Assembly (NCBI GenBank): GCA_024637115.1
Contig: JAGXFU010000008.1
Coordinates: forward strand, 62,001 to 126,000
Length of the DNA stretch: 64,000 nucleotides
Origin: Actinomycetes bacterium
GTDB taxonomy: Bacteria > Actinomycetota > Coriobacteriia > Anaerosomatales > JAGXFU01
Direction: 5' to 3'
In this document: in pieces, positions 1 to 6,965 of the stretch
Layout: every line of letters begins with the position of its first letter
Position numbering within the stretch: the stretch's first letter is position 1
The notes under the pieces: model-generated
Databases searched by the model: none
What the model saw: only the letters and a program-made list of their open reading frames with translations
Told to the model about the DNA's origin: nothing
Translations under genes and position numbers: made by a program

Positions 1-532
1 GCGCGGTCTCATCGTCTGAGAAGCTCACGATCGTGGTGGTGCGTCCGTGGAAGTTGCCGTCGCAGACGATGATGCGGGCTGATTCGGGAGTGACGCCTTT
101 GACGTCGTAGCCCCACTTGCGCGAGGTCTTGATGGCGGTTTCGACCGCCTCGGCACCGGTGTTCATGGGCAGCACCATGTCCATGCCGCAGACATCCGCG
201 AGTTCACGGGCAAACGAGCCGAACAGGTCGTTGTGTACCGCACGACTGGTGAGGGTCACATGATCGAGCTGGTTGTGCATCGCGGCGATCAGCGATGGGT
301 GACGGTGCCCAAAGTTGAGCGCGGAGTAGGCGGAGAGGAGGTCGAGGTAGCGCTTGCCGTCAACGTCGGTGACCCATGCGCCTTCTGCATGGGCGACTAC
401 GACAGGGAGCGGGTGGTAGTTGGGGGCGCTGAACCGACCCTCTTCTGCGATGAAGTCCGCTGCGGTGCTGTGCGGGGTTTCCGGGTTCATGGTGTCGTTG
501 GTGGGTGCATCGAGTCGGACGTCGTCGGTCAT
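1..532 (-). CDS. rocD: Ornithine aminotransferase, N-terminal part (cut by window edge)
   Basis: Class III PLP-dependent aminotransferase that moves the delta-amino group of ornithine to 2-oxoglutarate, giving glutamate semialdehyde, in cytosolic arginine/ornithine breakdown. About 177 codons are visible. They include the family N-terminal stretch PLPVVVAHAEGAWVTDVDG, then LDLLSAYSALNFGHRHP, the LTSRAVHNDLFG segment and MNTGAEAVETAIK, which forms the PLP phosphate pocket. The PLP lysine lies beyond the window. The ATG at 532 is preceded by GAGGAG seven bases upstream; an internal ATG at 490 is the alternative start. It is divergent from the toxin-antitoxin pair at 692, so the AT-rich palindromic region between may serve both. 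RocD is preferred over acetylornithine aminotransferase because of the SAYSALNFGHRHP and SRAVHND wording; other class III members remain possible. Confidence 0.85.
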   Translation of the reverse strand, partial: MTDDVRLDAPTNDTMNPETPHSTAADFIAEEGRFSAPNYHPLPVVVAHAEGAWVTDVDGKRYLDLLSAYSALNFGHRHPSLIAAMHNQLDHVTLTSRAVHNDLFGSFARELADVCGMDMVLPMNTGAEAVETAIKTSRKWGYDVKGVTPESARIIVCDGNFHGRTTTIVSFSDDETA

Positions 533-643
533 GCGTGTACTCCTCATCGCCAGGTTGAGCGGGGTCGGGGTCGTGCCACACGTAGTATGCAATATGTGGG
601 CCGCAATATACAGAGGTGGGTCGGACCTGTTCCTCTATGTCTA

Positions 644-669
644 TGACATATATAGTTGACATATATGTC
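644..669. promoter_or_regulatory. AT-rich operator with direct repeat and palindrome between rocD and the antitoxin
   Basis: TGACATATAT occurs at 644-653 and again at 657-666, 13 bp apart, and GACATATATGTC at 658-669 is a perfect 12-bp palindrome. The site lies 23 bp upstream of the CopG-like antitoxin start in an otherwise GC-rich genome. Ribbon-helix-helix antitoxins typically bind such short repeats to autoregulate, so this is the probable operator. Control of divergent rocD is also possible. Confidence 0.6.
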
Positions 670-691
670 GTACGGCGCGCACACTCAAGGC

Positions 692-973
692 ATGAAGAAG
701 ACAATGATCTATCTGCCCGAAGAGATGCATCGCTACCTCACCGTCGAGGCGGGTCGGCGCGGCGTTTCTATGGCGGAACTCGCCCGTGAGGCTATCGCTC
801 ACTACCGCACTGAGCATGCCGCGGAGCCCGCAGTCACTCTCGATGCACTCTTCGGATCGGTGCAGGACACCGATCCGGCCGATGATCTGGCGCTGCATAT
901 CGACGAGGTGCTCACCGACCACTACGCGAGCGGCACCTGGGAGTCAATCGGTCGTGCGCAGGGGACCGAGTAG
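692..973 (+). CDS. Ribbon-helix-helix (CopG-type) antitoxin
   Basis: A 93-aa protein whose N-terminus (MKKTMIYLPEEMHRYLTVEA) has the short beta strand and first helix of CopG/ribbon-helix-helix DNA-binding domains, followed by the second helix SMAELAREAIAHYR. The acidic C-terminal half would wrap the toxin. The ATG at 692 begins the RHH fold; an in-frame upstream extension to 656 would run into the operator and is not conserved-looking. The PIN toxin begins 1 bp after this stop codon, the standard VapBC arrangement. Autoregulation through the repeats at 644-669 is inferred. Confidence 0.8.
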   Translation: MKKTMIYLPEEMHRYLTVEAGRRGVSMAELAREAIAHYRTEHAAEPAVTLDALFGSVQDTDPADDLALHIDEVLTDHYASGTWESIGRAQGTE

Positions 974-974
974 C

Positions 975-1388
975 GTGGGTCCTGTCCTCATCGATTCAAG
1001 CGTGTTGATCGCAGCTGCGCGACCGAGCGAATCCCGACATGCGGACGCCCGCGCGGCTCTTGAGCGTCATGCAGGTTCACTCGCGGTCCCCGTGACGATT
1101 CTCAGTGAGACTATGGCGTTTCTCGTTGCGCGATTGGGAATCGAGCAGCAGAGACGCTTCTGGGACGCATTCTTGGTCTCCGGTATCGAACTGATCGCGA
1201 CGGACGGCGCTCTGCTCGCCGAGGCGCGAGAGATTGACCGCTCATACGCCGATGTGAGCTTTGGGTTCGCTGACTGCACGTTGCTGGCCGCGTGCGAGAC
1301 TCTCAAGGCGGAGGCGCTGCTCACGCTCGATGCCCGCCTCGGGCTCTATCGTCCCCGCTACGCATCCGGAATGACTATCGAGCCCTAG
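975..1388 (+). CDS. vapC: PIN-domain ribonuclease toxin (VapC family)
   Basis: A 137-aa PIN-domain protein; family members cleave RNA (often tRNA or rRNA) with Mg2+. The acidic active-site residues are placed as expected: LIDSSVLIAA near residue 6, the SETMAFL glutamate near residue 45, ADCTLLAACE near residue 97 and TLDARL near residue 115. It starts with GTG one base after the antitoxin stop, which implies translational coupling. Length is normal for VapC, and nothing suggests inactivation. The RNA target cannot be inferred from sequence. Confidence 0.85.
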   Translation: MGPVLIDSSVLIAAARPSESRHADARAALERHAGSLAVPVTILSETMAFLVARLGIEQQRRFWDAFLVSGIELIATDGALLAEAREIDRSYADVSFGFADCTLLAACETLKAEALLTLDARLGLYRPRYASGMTIEP

Positions 1389-1496
1389 AATCCACGCATC
1401 TCGCCCTTTGTCGGGTAGAATCATCGTCGTGACTCATGGGCGCGGAAGGCGCGCGCGTGCAGAGGAATCGACAACCCCGAGGGAGAGCGGACACCC

Positions 1497-3056
1497 GTGG
1501 CGAAAGATCGTCTGGCAGAAGTGCTCAAGGACTGGGAGGCCGTGATCGGTCTCGAGATTCACACCGAGCTCACCTCTACCAACACCAAGATGTTCTGCGG
1601 ATGTCCGATCGACTTTGGCGGTGAGCCCAACACCCGGGTGTGTCCGGTGTGTCTGGGGCTCCCGGGAGCACTTCCCGTTCCCAACAAGCGCGCAATCGAG
1701 CTCACGGTGTTCGCGGGGCTCGCGATCGACTGCGAGATCGCTCCCTGGAGTCAGTTCCACCGCAAGAACTACTTCTATCCCGACATGCCCAAGGATTATC
1801 AGATCTCCCAGTATGACCTGCCGTTTTGCGGCGTGGGACATCTCGACATCAACATCACCGGCGATGGCGTTGAGCAGCGTCTCGACCGCGACAGCGCTGA
1901 GAATGTGACGCCGGCAGCAGATGGATCCGGCTACCGCGCACGCATCGGCGTGACGCGCATCCATCTCGAAGAAGACACCGGCAAGATGATTCACATTGGC
2001 GGCTCTGACGGTCGCATTGCGGGGGCAACCCACTCGCTGATCGACTTCAACCGCGCAGGCACTCCGCTCATCGAGCTTGTGAGCGAGCCCGATATCCGCA
2101 CGCCCGAAGAAGCCCGTCAGTTCGCGCAGATGCTGCGTCTGACCTGGCTCACACTCGGCATCTCGGACTGCAACATGGAAGAGGGCTCGATGCGTGTTGA
2201 CGCCAACGTGAGCGTTCGCCGCCGCGGAGACACCACGCTCGGGACTCGCGCCGAGATCAAGAACATGAACTCCTTCAAGGCGCTCCACGACGGAGTCGCC
2301 CACGAGATCGTTCGCCAGGCGGAGCTTCTGGAGAGCGGCGTACACATCGTGCAGGAGACCCGCCACTGGGACGCCGGTGCAAAGCGCACCAGCTCGCTTC
2401 GCAGCAAAGAAGAAGCGCATGACTACCGCTACTTCCCCGAGCCGGATATGGTGCCATTCGAATTCACCGAGGAGTGGATCGAATCTGTCCGCGCCCAGCT
2501 GCCGGAGCTGCCGGGTGCGCGCCACACGCGCTACATGACCGAGTTCGGCCTGTCCGCTTATGACGCAGGCATCTTTGTCAACGACTTGGAGATGGCTGAA
2601 TTCTACGAGGCGGCTGTGACATTGGCCGGTATGGATCGCGCCAAGGCGGTTGCGAATGTCATCCTGAACGACCTTTCGGCGCATCTGAATGCCGAGGGGC
2701 TCGCAATCACCGAGTCCCGCGTTGTGCCGGCGATGGTGGCAGAGCTCGTTGAGCTCGTGGAAGACGAGACGATCTCAAGCAAGCAGGCCAAGGTGGTCTT
2801 TGCCGAGATGGCGGAGACCGGTGACGCCCCCGGCGCCATCGTGGAGCTCAAGGGCATGAAGCAGGTCAGCGACACGGGTGCGATCGAGGAAGCCGTTGAT
2901 CGCGTGATCGCAGCCAACCCAGACGAGGTTGCCTCATATCGCGACGGCAAGGAGTCGGTCATCGGCTTCTTTGTCGGCCAGGTCATGCGCGAGATGCGCG
3001 GCCAGGGCAATCCCAAGATCATCAACGAGGTGCTGCGCAGCAAGCTCGCGGGGTAG
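1497..3056 (+). CDS. gatB: Aspartyl/glutamyl-tRNA(Asn/Gln) amidotransferase subunit B
   Basis: GatB binds misacylated Glu-tRNA(Gln)/Asp-tRNA(Asn) and activates the carboxylate with ATP, while GatA supplies ammonia. The 519-aa protein shows the family opening VIGLEIHTELTSTNTKMFCG, the cysteine cluster CPVCLGLPGALPVPN, FYPDMPKDYQISQYD, the LIDFNRAGTPLIELVSEPD signature and RVDANVSVRR. The C-terminal YqeY-like helical tail ends with FFVGQVMREMRGQGNP, which contacts tRNA. The start is GTG at 1497 after GAGGGAGA. It is slightly longer than the usual 475-500 aa. gatC and gatA are not adjacent: a VapBC pair lies upstream, so they must be elsewhere or beyond an insertion. Its end converges on a minus-strand PIN gene. 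Confidence 0.97.
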   Translation: MAKDRLAEVLKDWEAVIGLEIHTELTSTNTKMFCGCPIDFGGEPNTRVCPVCLGLPGALPVPNKRAIELTVFAGLAIDCEIAPWSQFHRKNYFYPDMPKDYQISQYDLPFCGVGHLDINITGDGVEQRLDRDSAENVTPAADGSGYRARIGVTRIHLEEDTGKMIHIGGSDGRIAGATHSLIDFNRAGTPLIELVSEPDIRTPEEARQFAQMLRLTWLTLGISDCNMEEGSMRVDANVSVRRRGDTTLGTRAEIKNMNSFKALHDGVAHEIVRQAELLESGVHIVQETRHWDAGAKRTSSLRSKEEAHDYRYFPEPDMVPFEFTEEWIESVRAQLPELPGARHTRYMTEFGLSAYDAGIFVNDLEMAEFYEAAVTLAGMDRAKAVANVILNDLSAHLNAEGLAITESRVVPAMVAELVELVEDETISSKQAKVVFAEMAETGDAPGAIVELKGMKQVSDTGAIEEAVDRVIAANPDEVASYRDGKESVIGFFVGQVMREMRGQGNPKIINEVLRSKLAG

Positions 3057-3069
3057 CCGCGCGGGCTAC
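3053..3069. terminator. Hairpin over the convergent gatB and vapC stops
   Basis: GTAGCC (3053-3058), loop GCGCG, GGCTAC (3064-3069) form a 6-bp stem that overlaps the stop codons of two convergent genes. There is no U-tract, so it may only weakly terminate in either direction. Confidence 0.35.
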
Positions 3070-3530
3070 TCGAGGCTGCTTCCCGTGTGGCCAAGGAGTC
3101 GTATCTGACACGCTCCTGATGCGGCAAGTCGGCGGTCAGCTGTCACGAGCTCGGCTCCGAGTTCGCGTGCGAGTGCTGCGAACGCAGCGTCGTAGAGCGT
3201 GAGGTCGTGTCGGGTGGCGAGGAGCGCGGCATCTGCAGCGAGACCGGCCAGCTCGTGGAGCTCTAGCTGCACATCGATCAGGCTGCGAGCGAGTCGCTCC
3301 ATATGGGATTCGCCAGCCCCACGCGCGCGTGCTGCATTGAGTACCTCGAGCAACAGGTGCGATGGTGCCGCCAGGACGACGCTCCCTTCGAGGTGAGACT
3401 CGAGAAGCGCCCGGGCATCTGCCACATGATGCTCGCGATCAGACTCGATCCACTTGAAGGCAACCGAGGAGTCAACAACAAGGCGCGATGCATCCGACCT
3501 GCTTGATGCCACCCGCGACTCACTACTCAT
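3066..3530 (-). CDS. PIN-domain ribonuclease toxin (second VapC-type)
   Basis: A 154-aa PIN-domain protein with RLVVDSSVAFKWIESD (first catalytic aspartate), LLLEVLNAARARG (glutamate), LTLYDAAFAALARELGAELV (second aspartate) and TADRRL (third). This YDAAF-type arrangement is typical of VapC toxins. The chosen ATG at 3530 overlaps the antitoxin stop by 8 bp, indicating translational coupling. The residues upstream of LVVDSS are low-complexity, so a slightly later start is possible. It lies tail-to-tail with gatB and is unrelated in sequence to the PIN gene at 975. Confidence 0.82.
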   Translation of the reverse strand: MSSESRVASSRSDASRLVVDSSVAFKWIESDREHHVADARALLESHLEGSVVLAAPSHLLLEVLNAARARGAGESHMERLARSLIDVQLELHELAGLAADAALLATRHDLTLYDAAFAALARELGAELVTADRRLAASGACQIRLLGHTGSSLE

Positions 3531-3801
3531 GGCTGTGACCATGGTCGCTGTCGCGATCCGCCCGAATGAGAGCGGTGCCGTCTCTGCCGGGAGGCAGCTC
3601 GTGCGCGATACTCCGCATCTCTTTGATTCCGCGCTCGATGCTTTCTCGGTGCTCCCGCTCAGCCTGTTCCGCGCGAAGGTGCGCCACATAGTGCGCGGTA
3701 GCTTCCTGCACGAGTCCGCTGCGGGAGCGGTCGAGCTCCTCGGCCAGCTCATCGACCTGCAAGAGCAGCTCATCTGGGAGCGAAACGTTCACTTTGGCCA
3801 T
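3523..3801 (-). CDS. CopG-family antitoxin of the second PIN pair
   Basis: A 92-aa protein beginning MAKVNVSLPDELLLQVDELA, a clear ribbon-helix-helix N-terminus, continuing with RSRSGLVQEATAHYVAHLRA and a charged C-terminus rich in Glu, Arg and His. The ATG at 3801 has GGAGA 6-7 bases upstream; an in-frame extension to 3825 adds only eight residues and is not favoured. It probably neutralises the toxin at 3066-3530 and represses the operon through the direct repeats at 3815-3835. Confidence 0.8.
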   Translation of the reverse strand: MAKVNVSLPDELLLQVDELAEELDRSRSGLVQEATAHYVAHLRAEQAEREHRESIERGIKEMRSIAHELPPGRDGTALIRADRDSDHGHSHE

Positions 3802-3814
3802 GGTGTTCTCCAAT

Positions 3815-3835
3815 GGTAGTGCCATACGGTAGTGC
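3815..3835. promoter_or_regulatory. Direct-repeat operator upstream of the second antitoxin
   Basis: GGTAGTGC occurs at 3815-3822 and 3828-3835, exactly 13 bp apart, just upstream of the antitoxin start. The 13-bp period matches the repeat upstream of the other CopG-type antitoxin at 644-666, although the half-site sequence differs. Confidence 0.5.
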
Positions 3836-3871
3836 TCGTAGGGAGTATACCCGCTTGGTGACGGGATGAGG

Positions 3872-3906
3872 GAGGGGCCCCGCCGCAGCTGCGACGAAGA
3901 CCCCTC
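3872..3906 (-). terminator. Possible terminator after the multicopper oxidase
   Basis: GAGGGG (3872-3877) pairs with CCCCTC (3901-3906) around an inner CGCAGCTGCG palindrome, 27 bp past the oxidase stop in its direction of transcription. No T-run follows, so intrinsic termination is only suggested. Confidence 0.4.
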
Positions 3907-3932
3907 GGTTCATGCACAACGCATGTGGTTGG

Positions 3933-5666
3933 TTACACCACGTCGAACGGACGCATCATTTCGTGATCCTCGTGCTCAAGGATGTGGCAGTGCCACACGT
4001 AGCGTCCCTTGATGTCGAAGGTCGCGATGATGTCGGTGATGTAGCCGGGGTTTGCGCGTACCGTGTCCTTCCAGCCCATCTCATTAGGTTCCGGAGCTTC
4101 CATCTCGCCGGTGATGAAGTCGGCGATCGCGGGCTTGGTGCGCCCACTCGCGCCCATCTCCTCGCCGTCATCGCCATCCATCTCTTCGCCGTCATCGTCA
4201 TCCATCTCTTCGAGTGCCTCGAGGTACGCTTCGGCATCGAAGGGGGTGCGGCCAATGACCTGGAAGGCAACGAGGTGCAGGTGGATCGGGTGCACGTCCT
4301 CGGTCGGATTGACGAGTCGCCAGACCTCGGTGGAGTCGAGTGCGGGCTTTTCTGTGACCGGGTCGTCCCACATGAGGCCGTCAAGGAGCAGGTGCAGGCG
4401 TCCGAACTCGTCTTCGCCTTCGAGCAGCGCGAGCTCTCGCGTTGCCGCGGCAGTCGCCGGATCCATGCGCTCGATCGGTACGAGGGCCTCTGGAACCGCA
4501 CTCTCATCTGCCGAGGAAGTCTCTGAGGCCACTCGGAACATCATGATCTCTTCGAGTTGGACCTCGTCGCCATCCTGGTCGTCGCTCTTGTAGGGGGTCT
4601 TGGCATCTGAGTGCAGGATGAATTCCTTGCCCTCAAAGCCGGCGAAGTCGACCACGAGGTCGCAACGCTCGGCCGGCGCCATGAGCAGACGACCATCGAT
4701 GGTGACGGGAGCGGCAAGGAGCCCCTGGTCGCTGCCGATCTGAATGAGCGGGGGCCCGTCTTCTGCGGCCGTCTCGGCATCTTGGAGCGCGAGGTTGTAG
4801 AAGCGCGAGTTGCTGCCGTTGAGAAGGCGGAGGCGGTAGCGACGCGGCTCGACTTCGAGCACCGGCCAGATCTTGCCGTTGACGACCGAGACGTCGCCAA
4901 AATCCTCGGGCTTGATGCTTTCGGCGATATCGGTATCGTCTGCGGTGACGTAGAGCAGTGAGCCGTCATCGGTGAATTTGCGATCCTGGAACACGATCGG
5001 GATCTCGAACTCGCCCGCGGGCAGGCCCAGGGCGTCCTCGGCATCGTCGCGAATGATGTAGAACGAGGCGAGTCCCGCGTAGACGTTGAGGCGGGTGATG
5101 CCCATCGCGTGGTCGTGATACCACAGAGTGGCCGCGTGCTGATCGTTCGAGTACTCGTTGACGTCCTCGGCCTTTCCGGGGGCGACCCAGTTCTCGGGGT
5201 AGCCGTCGGCCTCGGGGGAGACGTGGCCGCCGTGGAGGTGCGTGACCATGCGTACGGCGGGCTTGTCGGCCTCGGCGCCGTGCAGGGTCGTGTCTACCGG
5301 CAGCAGATGCTCAGAGGGAAGTTCGTTCATGAACTTCACCTGTATCGGCGTGCCTGTGCGTGCTTCGATCGTGGGTCCCGGGTAGGTGCCGCCGTATCCC
5401 CAGACCGTGGTCGGGCCAAGCTCGCTGTGGAGCTGCTGCGTGAACTCGGTGGCCTCGATCTCGTAGTAGTCGATACCGTCGGTCGTGCTCGTGGGCATGA
5501 GTACTGCGGGAATCGGCAATGCGTCCACGTACTTGGTAACGTCCTTTGGTGCGGGAAGTGGATCGGTGCTCTCGCCGGTGGTGCTGTCCACCGCAGGGGT
5601 GCAGCCGGTTGCGAGGCCTGCACCCAGGAGTCCGGTCACTTGCAGGAACGATCGACGATTCAACAT
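3933..5666 (-). CDS. Multicopper oxidase, probable Tat-exported lipoprotein
   Basis: A 577-aa CotA/bilirubin-oxidase-like multicopper oxidase that oxidises phenolic or metal substrates (e.g. Mn2+, Cu+) and reduces O2 to water outside the membrane. The N-terminus MLNRRSFLQVTGLLGAG has a twin-arginine motif and ends in ATGC, compatible with a lipobox. All four copper motifs are visible: THLHGG, TLWYHDHAMG, VHPIHLHLVAFQ and YVWHCHILEHEDHEMM, supplying the type 1 and trinuclear centres. An acidic, Met-containing insertion lies just after the third motif. The ATG at 5666 follows AAGGGATC at good spacing. It is monocistronic. An O2-reducing enzyme in an otherwise anaerobe-like context suggests oxygen or copper detoxification; that is inference. 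Confidence 0.93.
   Translation of the reverse strand: MLNRRSFLQVTGLLGAGLATGCTPAVDSTTGESTDPLPAPKDVTKYVDALPIPAVLMPTSTTDGIDYYEIEATEFTQQLHSELGPTTVWGYGGTYPGPTIEARTGTPIQVKFMNELPSEHLLPVDTTLHGAEADKPAVRMVTHLHGGHVSPEADGYPENWVAPGKAEDVNEYSNDQHAATLWYHDHAMGITRLNVYAGLASFYIIRDDAEDALGLPAGEFEIPIVFQDRKFTDDGSLLYVTADDTDIAESIKPEDFGDVSVVNGKIWPVLEVEPRRYRLRLLNGSNSRFYNLALQDAETAAEDGPPLIQIGSDQGLLAAPVTIDGRLLMAPAERCDLVVDFAGFEGKEFILHSDAKTPYKSDDQDGDEVQLEEIMMFRVASETSSADESAVPEALVPIERMDPATAAATRELALLEGEDEFGRLHLLLDGLMWDDPVTEKPALDSTEVWRLVNPTEDVHPIHLHLVAFQVIGRTPFDAEAYLEALEEMDDDDGEEMDGDDGEEMGASGRTKPAIADFITGEMEAPEPNEMGWKDTVRANPGYITDIIATFDIKGRYVWHCHILEHEDHEMMRPFDVV
4155..4211. repeat. 24-bp tandem repeat encoding the acidic/Met insertion
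   Basis: Two near-identical 24-bp units (4155-4178 and 4179-4202) plus a partial third encode repeated Glu-Glu-Met-Asp-Gly/Asp-Asp-Asp-Gly inside the oxidase. Only one or two bases differ between units, so the array looks recent and is prone to length change. Confidence 0.75.
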
Positions 5667-5899
5667 AGGCGGATCCCTTCTTGTGGGTTTGGTGCAAGGT
5701 CTATACCCAGATTTCTTAATGTGCGCGTTTCGGGTATTTTTGGGTTTGGTTAAGGGTGTGGGGCTCATTAGCGGCATTGTCTGGTTCGTGATCATCGTCT
5801 CGCCGCTCTCGTGGTTTGCCGAGGACGGACGCAAGGCTCGCAAGCGGGCCATGACCGGGGCGTCACCGAGCGGGCTGCGGTAGGGGCGAAGCCCGAGAA

Positions 5900-5930
5900 G
5901 GGTACACGCCCGTACCGAAATCGGGTACAC
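5900..5930. promoter_or_regulatory. Three-half-site operator upstream of the HTH-nucleotidyltransferase gene
   Basis: GGGTACAC occurs at 5900-5907 and 5923-5930, and GTACC at 5912-5916 makes inverted pairs with both. The cluster lies 27 bp upstream of the start codon of a gene with a winged-helix DNA-binding domain, so autoregulation is likely. The rest of the 5667-5899 gap is AT-richer around 5700-5760 and probably holds the oxidase promoter; no gene is seen there. Confidence 0.55.
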
Positions 5931-5956
5931 TGTCTCTTTGGGAGGTGTGCTCGCTC

Positions 5957-6622
5957 ATGCTCGACGAACTGTTCGGCTCCAAGACACGTGCCGCGCTCCT
6001 GGGCGCTCTACTCGAAACGCCTGGTGAGAGCATCCATCTGCGCGAACTCGTGCGTCGCAGCGGAGGCAGTATCTCCGGCGTGCAGCGCGAACTTGAGCGC
6101 CTCGAGGGTATGGGCCTCGTGCACTCGGAAGCAGGCGAGGGCGGACGTCGAGAGATATCGCTTGTGTCTACGCACCCCCTTGCCGCGCCCCTCGCCGGTC
6201 TCATAGCTGCCGAGGAGAGCGCTCCGTACGTGGTGGCCGCCCCGGTGCAGCCTGCGAGCTCGCGCACGCTTGAGCGACTGAACCCGCGCGCGCGGCATCT
6301 CGTGCCGCGCATCATCGACATTGCCGAGAGCTATGGCGTGCTGCGCCTCGCGCTCTTTGGCTCCGCGACCCAGGTGGACGTGACCGTGGTGCCCCGCGAC
6401 CTCGATGTCTCTGTGCGCTTCGACCCGAACGATCGCCGCTCGCGAGCCGATCGCGTGTTCGGCCTGCGGGCAGAGCTTGCGGCTGCTTGCGAGATGAAGG
6501 TCGACCTGCTTGAGGCCGATGCGGTGGAGAACCCCTACCTGCTCCGCGAGCTCGACGAGTCAGAGGTGGTGCTCTATGAGGCACCAAGCGGGGACCCATC
6601 TGAGCAGAGGAATCACCCCTAG
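5957..6622 (+). CDS. Winged-helix regulator fused to a minimal nucleotidyltransferase domain
   Basis: A 221-aa two-domain protein. Residues 1-75 form an ArsR-like winged helix (LFGSKTRAALLGALLETPGE, SGGSISGVQRELERLEGMGL, then the wing). Residues 110-200 resemble minimal nucleotidyltransferases: LALFGS, a DLDVSVRFD aspartate pair, and MKVDLLEAD as third carboxylate. The usual GSRARG loop is replaced by GSATQVD, so catalysis is uncertain. Such domains occur in MNT antitoxins that AMPylate HEPN toxins, but no HEPN partner is adjacent. The ATG at 5957 has GGGAGG 11 bases upstream; GTG at 5945 overlaps that site. The repeats at 5900-5930 suggest autoregulation. Function beyond DNA binding is inference. 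Confidence 0.75.
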   Translation: MLDELFGSKTRAALLGALLETPGESIHLRELVRRSGGSISGVQRELERLEGMGLVHSEAGEGGRREISLVSTHPLAAPLAGLIAAEESAPYVVAAPVQPASSRTLERLNPRARHLVPRIIDIAESYGVLRLALFGSATQVDVTVVPRDLDVSVRFDPNDRRSRADRVFGLRAELAAACEMKVDLLEADAVENPYLLRELDESEVVLYEAPSGDPSEQRNHP

Positions 6623-6632
6623 ATCGCAGGGG
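6616..6632 (+). terminator. Short terminator hairpin after the HTH-nucleotidyltransferase gene
   Basis: CCCCT (6616-6620), loop AGATCGC, AGGGG (6628-6632), then TTGT. The stem includes the gene's stop codon and directly abuts the promoter of the next unit. Confidence 0.45.
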
Positions 6633-6668
6633 TTGTCAGTTGACAACCACAGAGCCGGACACTAGAAT
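6631..6668 (+). promoter_or_regulatory. Promoter with operator palindrome for the HicAB-like pair
   Basis: TTGACA (6640-6645) and TAGAAT (6663-6668) are separated by exactly 17 bp, a near-consensus sigma-70-type promoter. The -35 box lies inside the dyad GGTTGTCA-GT-TGACAACC (6631-6648), so a repressor bound there would block RNA polymerase. Predicted transcription begins near 6675, giving a very short leader before the GTG at 6685. Confidence 0.8.
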
Positions 6669-6684
6669 ACCGGAGAGAAACGCA

Positions 6685-6945
6685 GTGCCGAGAAGATGTC
6701 ATCCCGACCCCGAAATAGAGGTCGCAGTCGCATACGCTGAGGCTCACGGATGGCGCATCAAGGTCGGCAAGGCGCGCTCGCACGCATGGGGAATGATGAT
6801 GTGCCCCAACAATGATGCTTCATGCCGTTGCGGCGAGTTCTGCATCACGAGCATCTGGAGTACGCCTAGGAATCCTGTGGCGCACGCCAGGCAGCTCAGG
6901 AGAGTAGTGGACAACTGCACGTCGCCGTTGCCGGACACCGATTAG
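6685..6945 (+). CDS. Small HicA-like protein, putative toxin of a two-gene pair
   Basis: An 86-aa protein starting at GTG 6685 with GGAGAG seven bases upstream; the in-frame TTG at 6640 lies in the operator and is rejected. Visible features are AEAHGWRIKVGKARSHAWG, then MMMCPNNDASCRCGEF with four cysteines, and NPVAHARQLRRVVDNC at the end. The glycine/basic/histidine order before the MMMCP strand resembles the HicA double-stranded-RNA-binding fold, but the cysteines are unusual for HicA and may bind a metal or form disulphides. A toxin role is inferred from size, the tightly repressed-looking promoter and the partner 20 bp downstream that combines a ferredoxin-like N-terminus with an HTH. It could instead be a regulator subunit. 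Confidence 0.6.
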   Translation: MPRRCHPDPEIEVAVAYAEAHGWRIKVGKARSHAWGMMMCPNNDASCRCGEFCITSIWSTPRNPVAHARQLRRVVDNCTSPLPDTD

Positions 6946-6965
6946 CGAACGCCGAGGGAGCACCC

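Noticed and set aside
1434-2684. Long minus-strand open frame opposite gatB
   Set aside because: Shadow of a GC-rich conserved gene; no motif or ribosome site.
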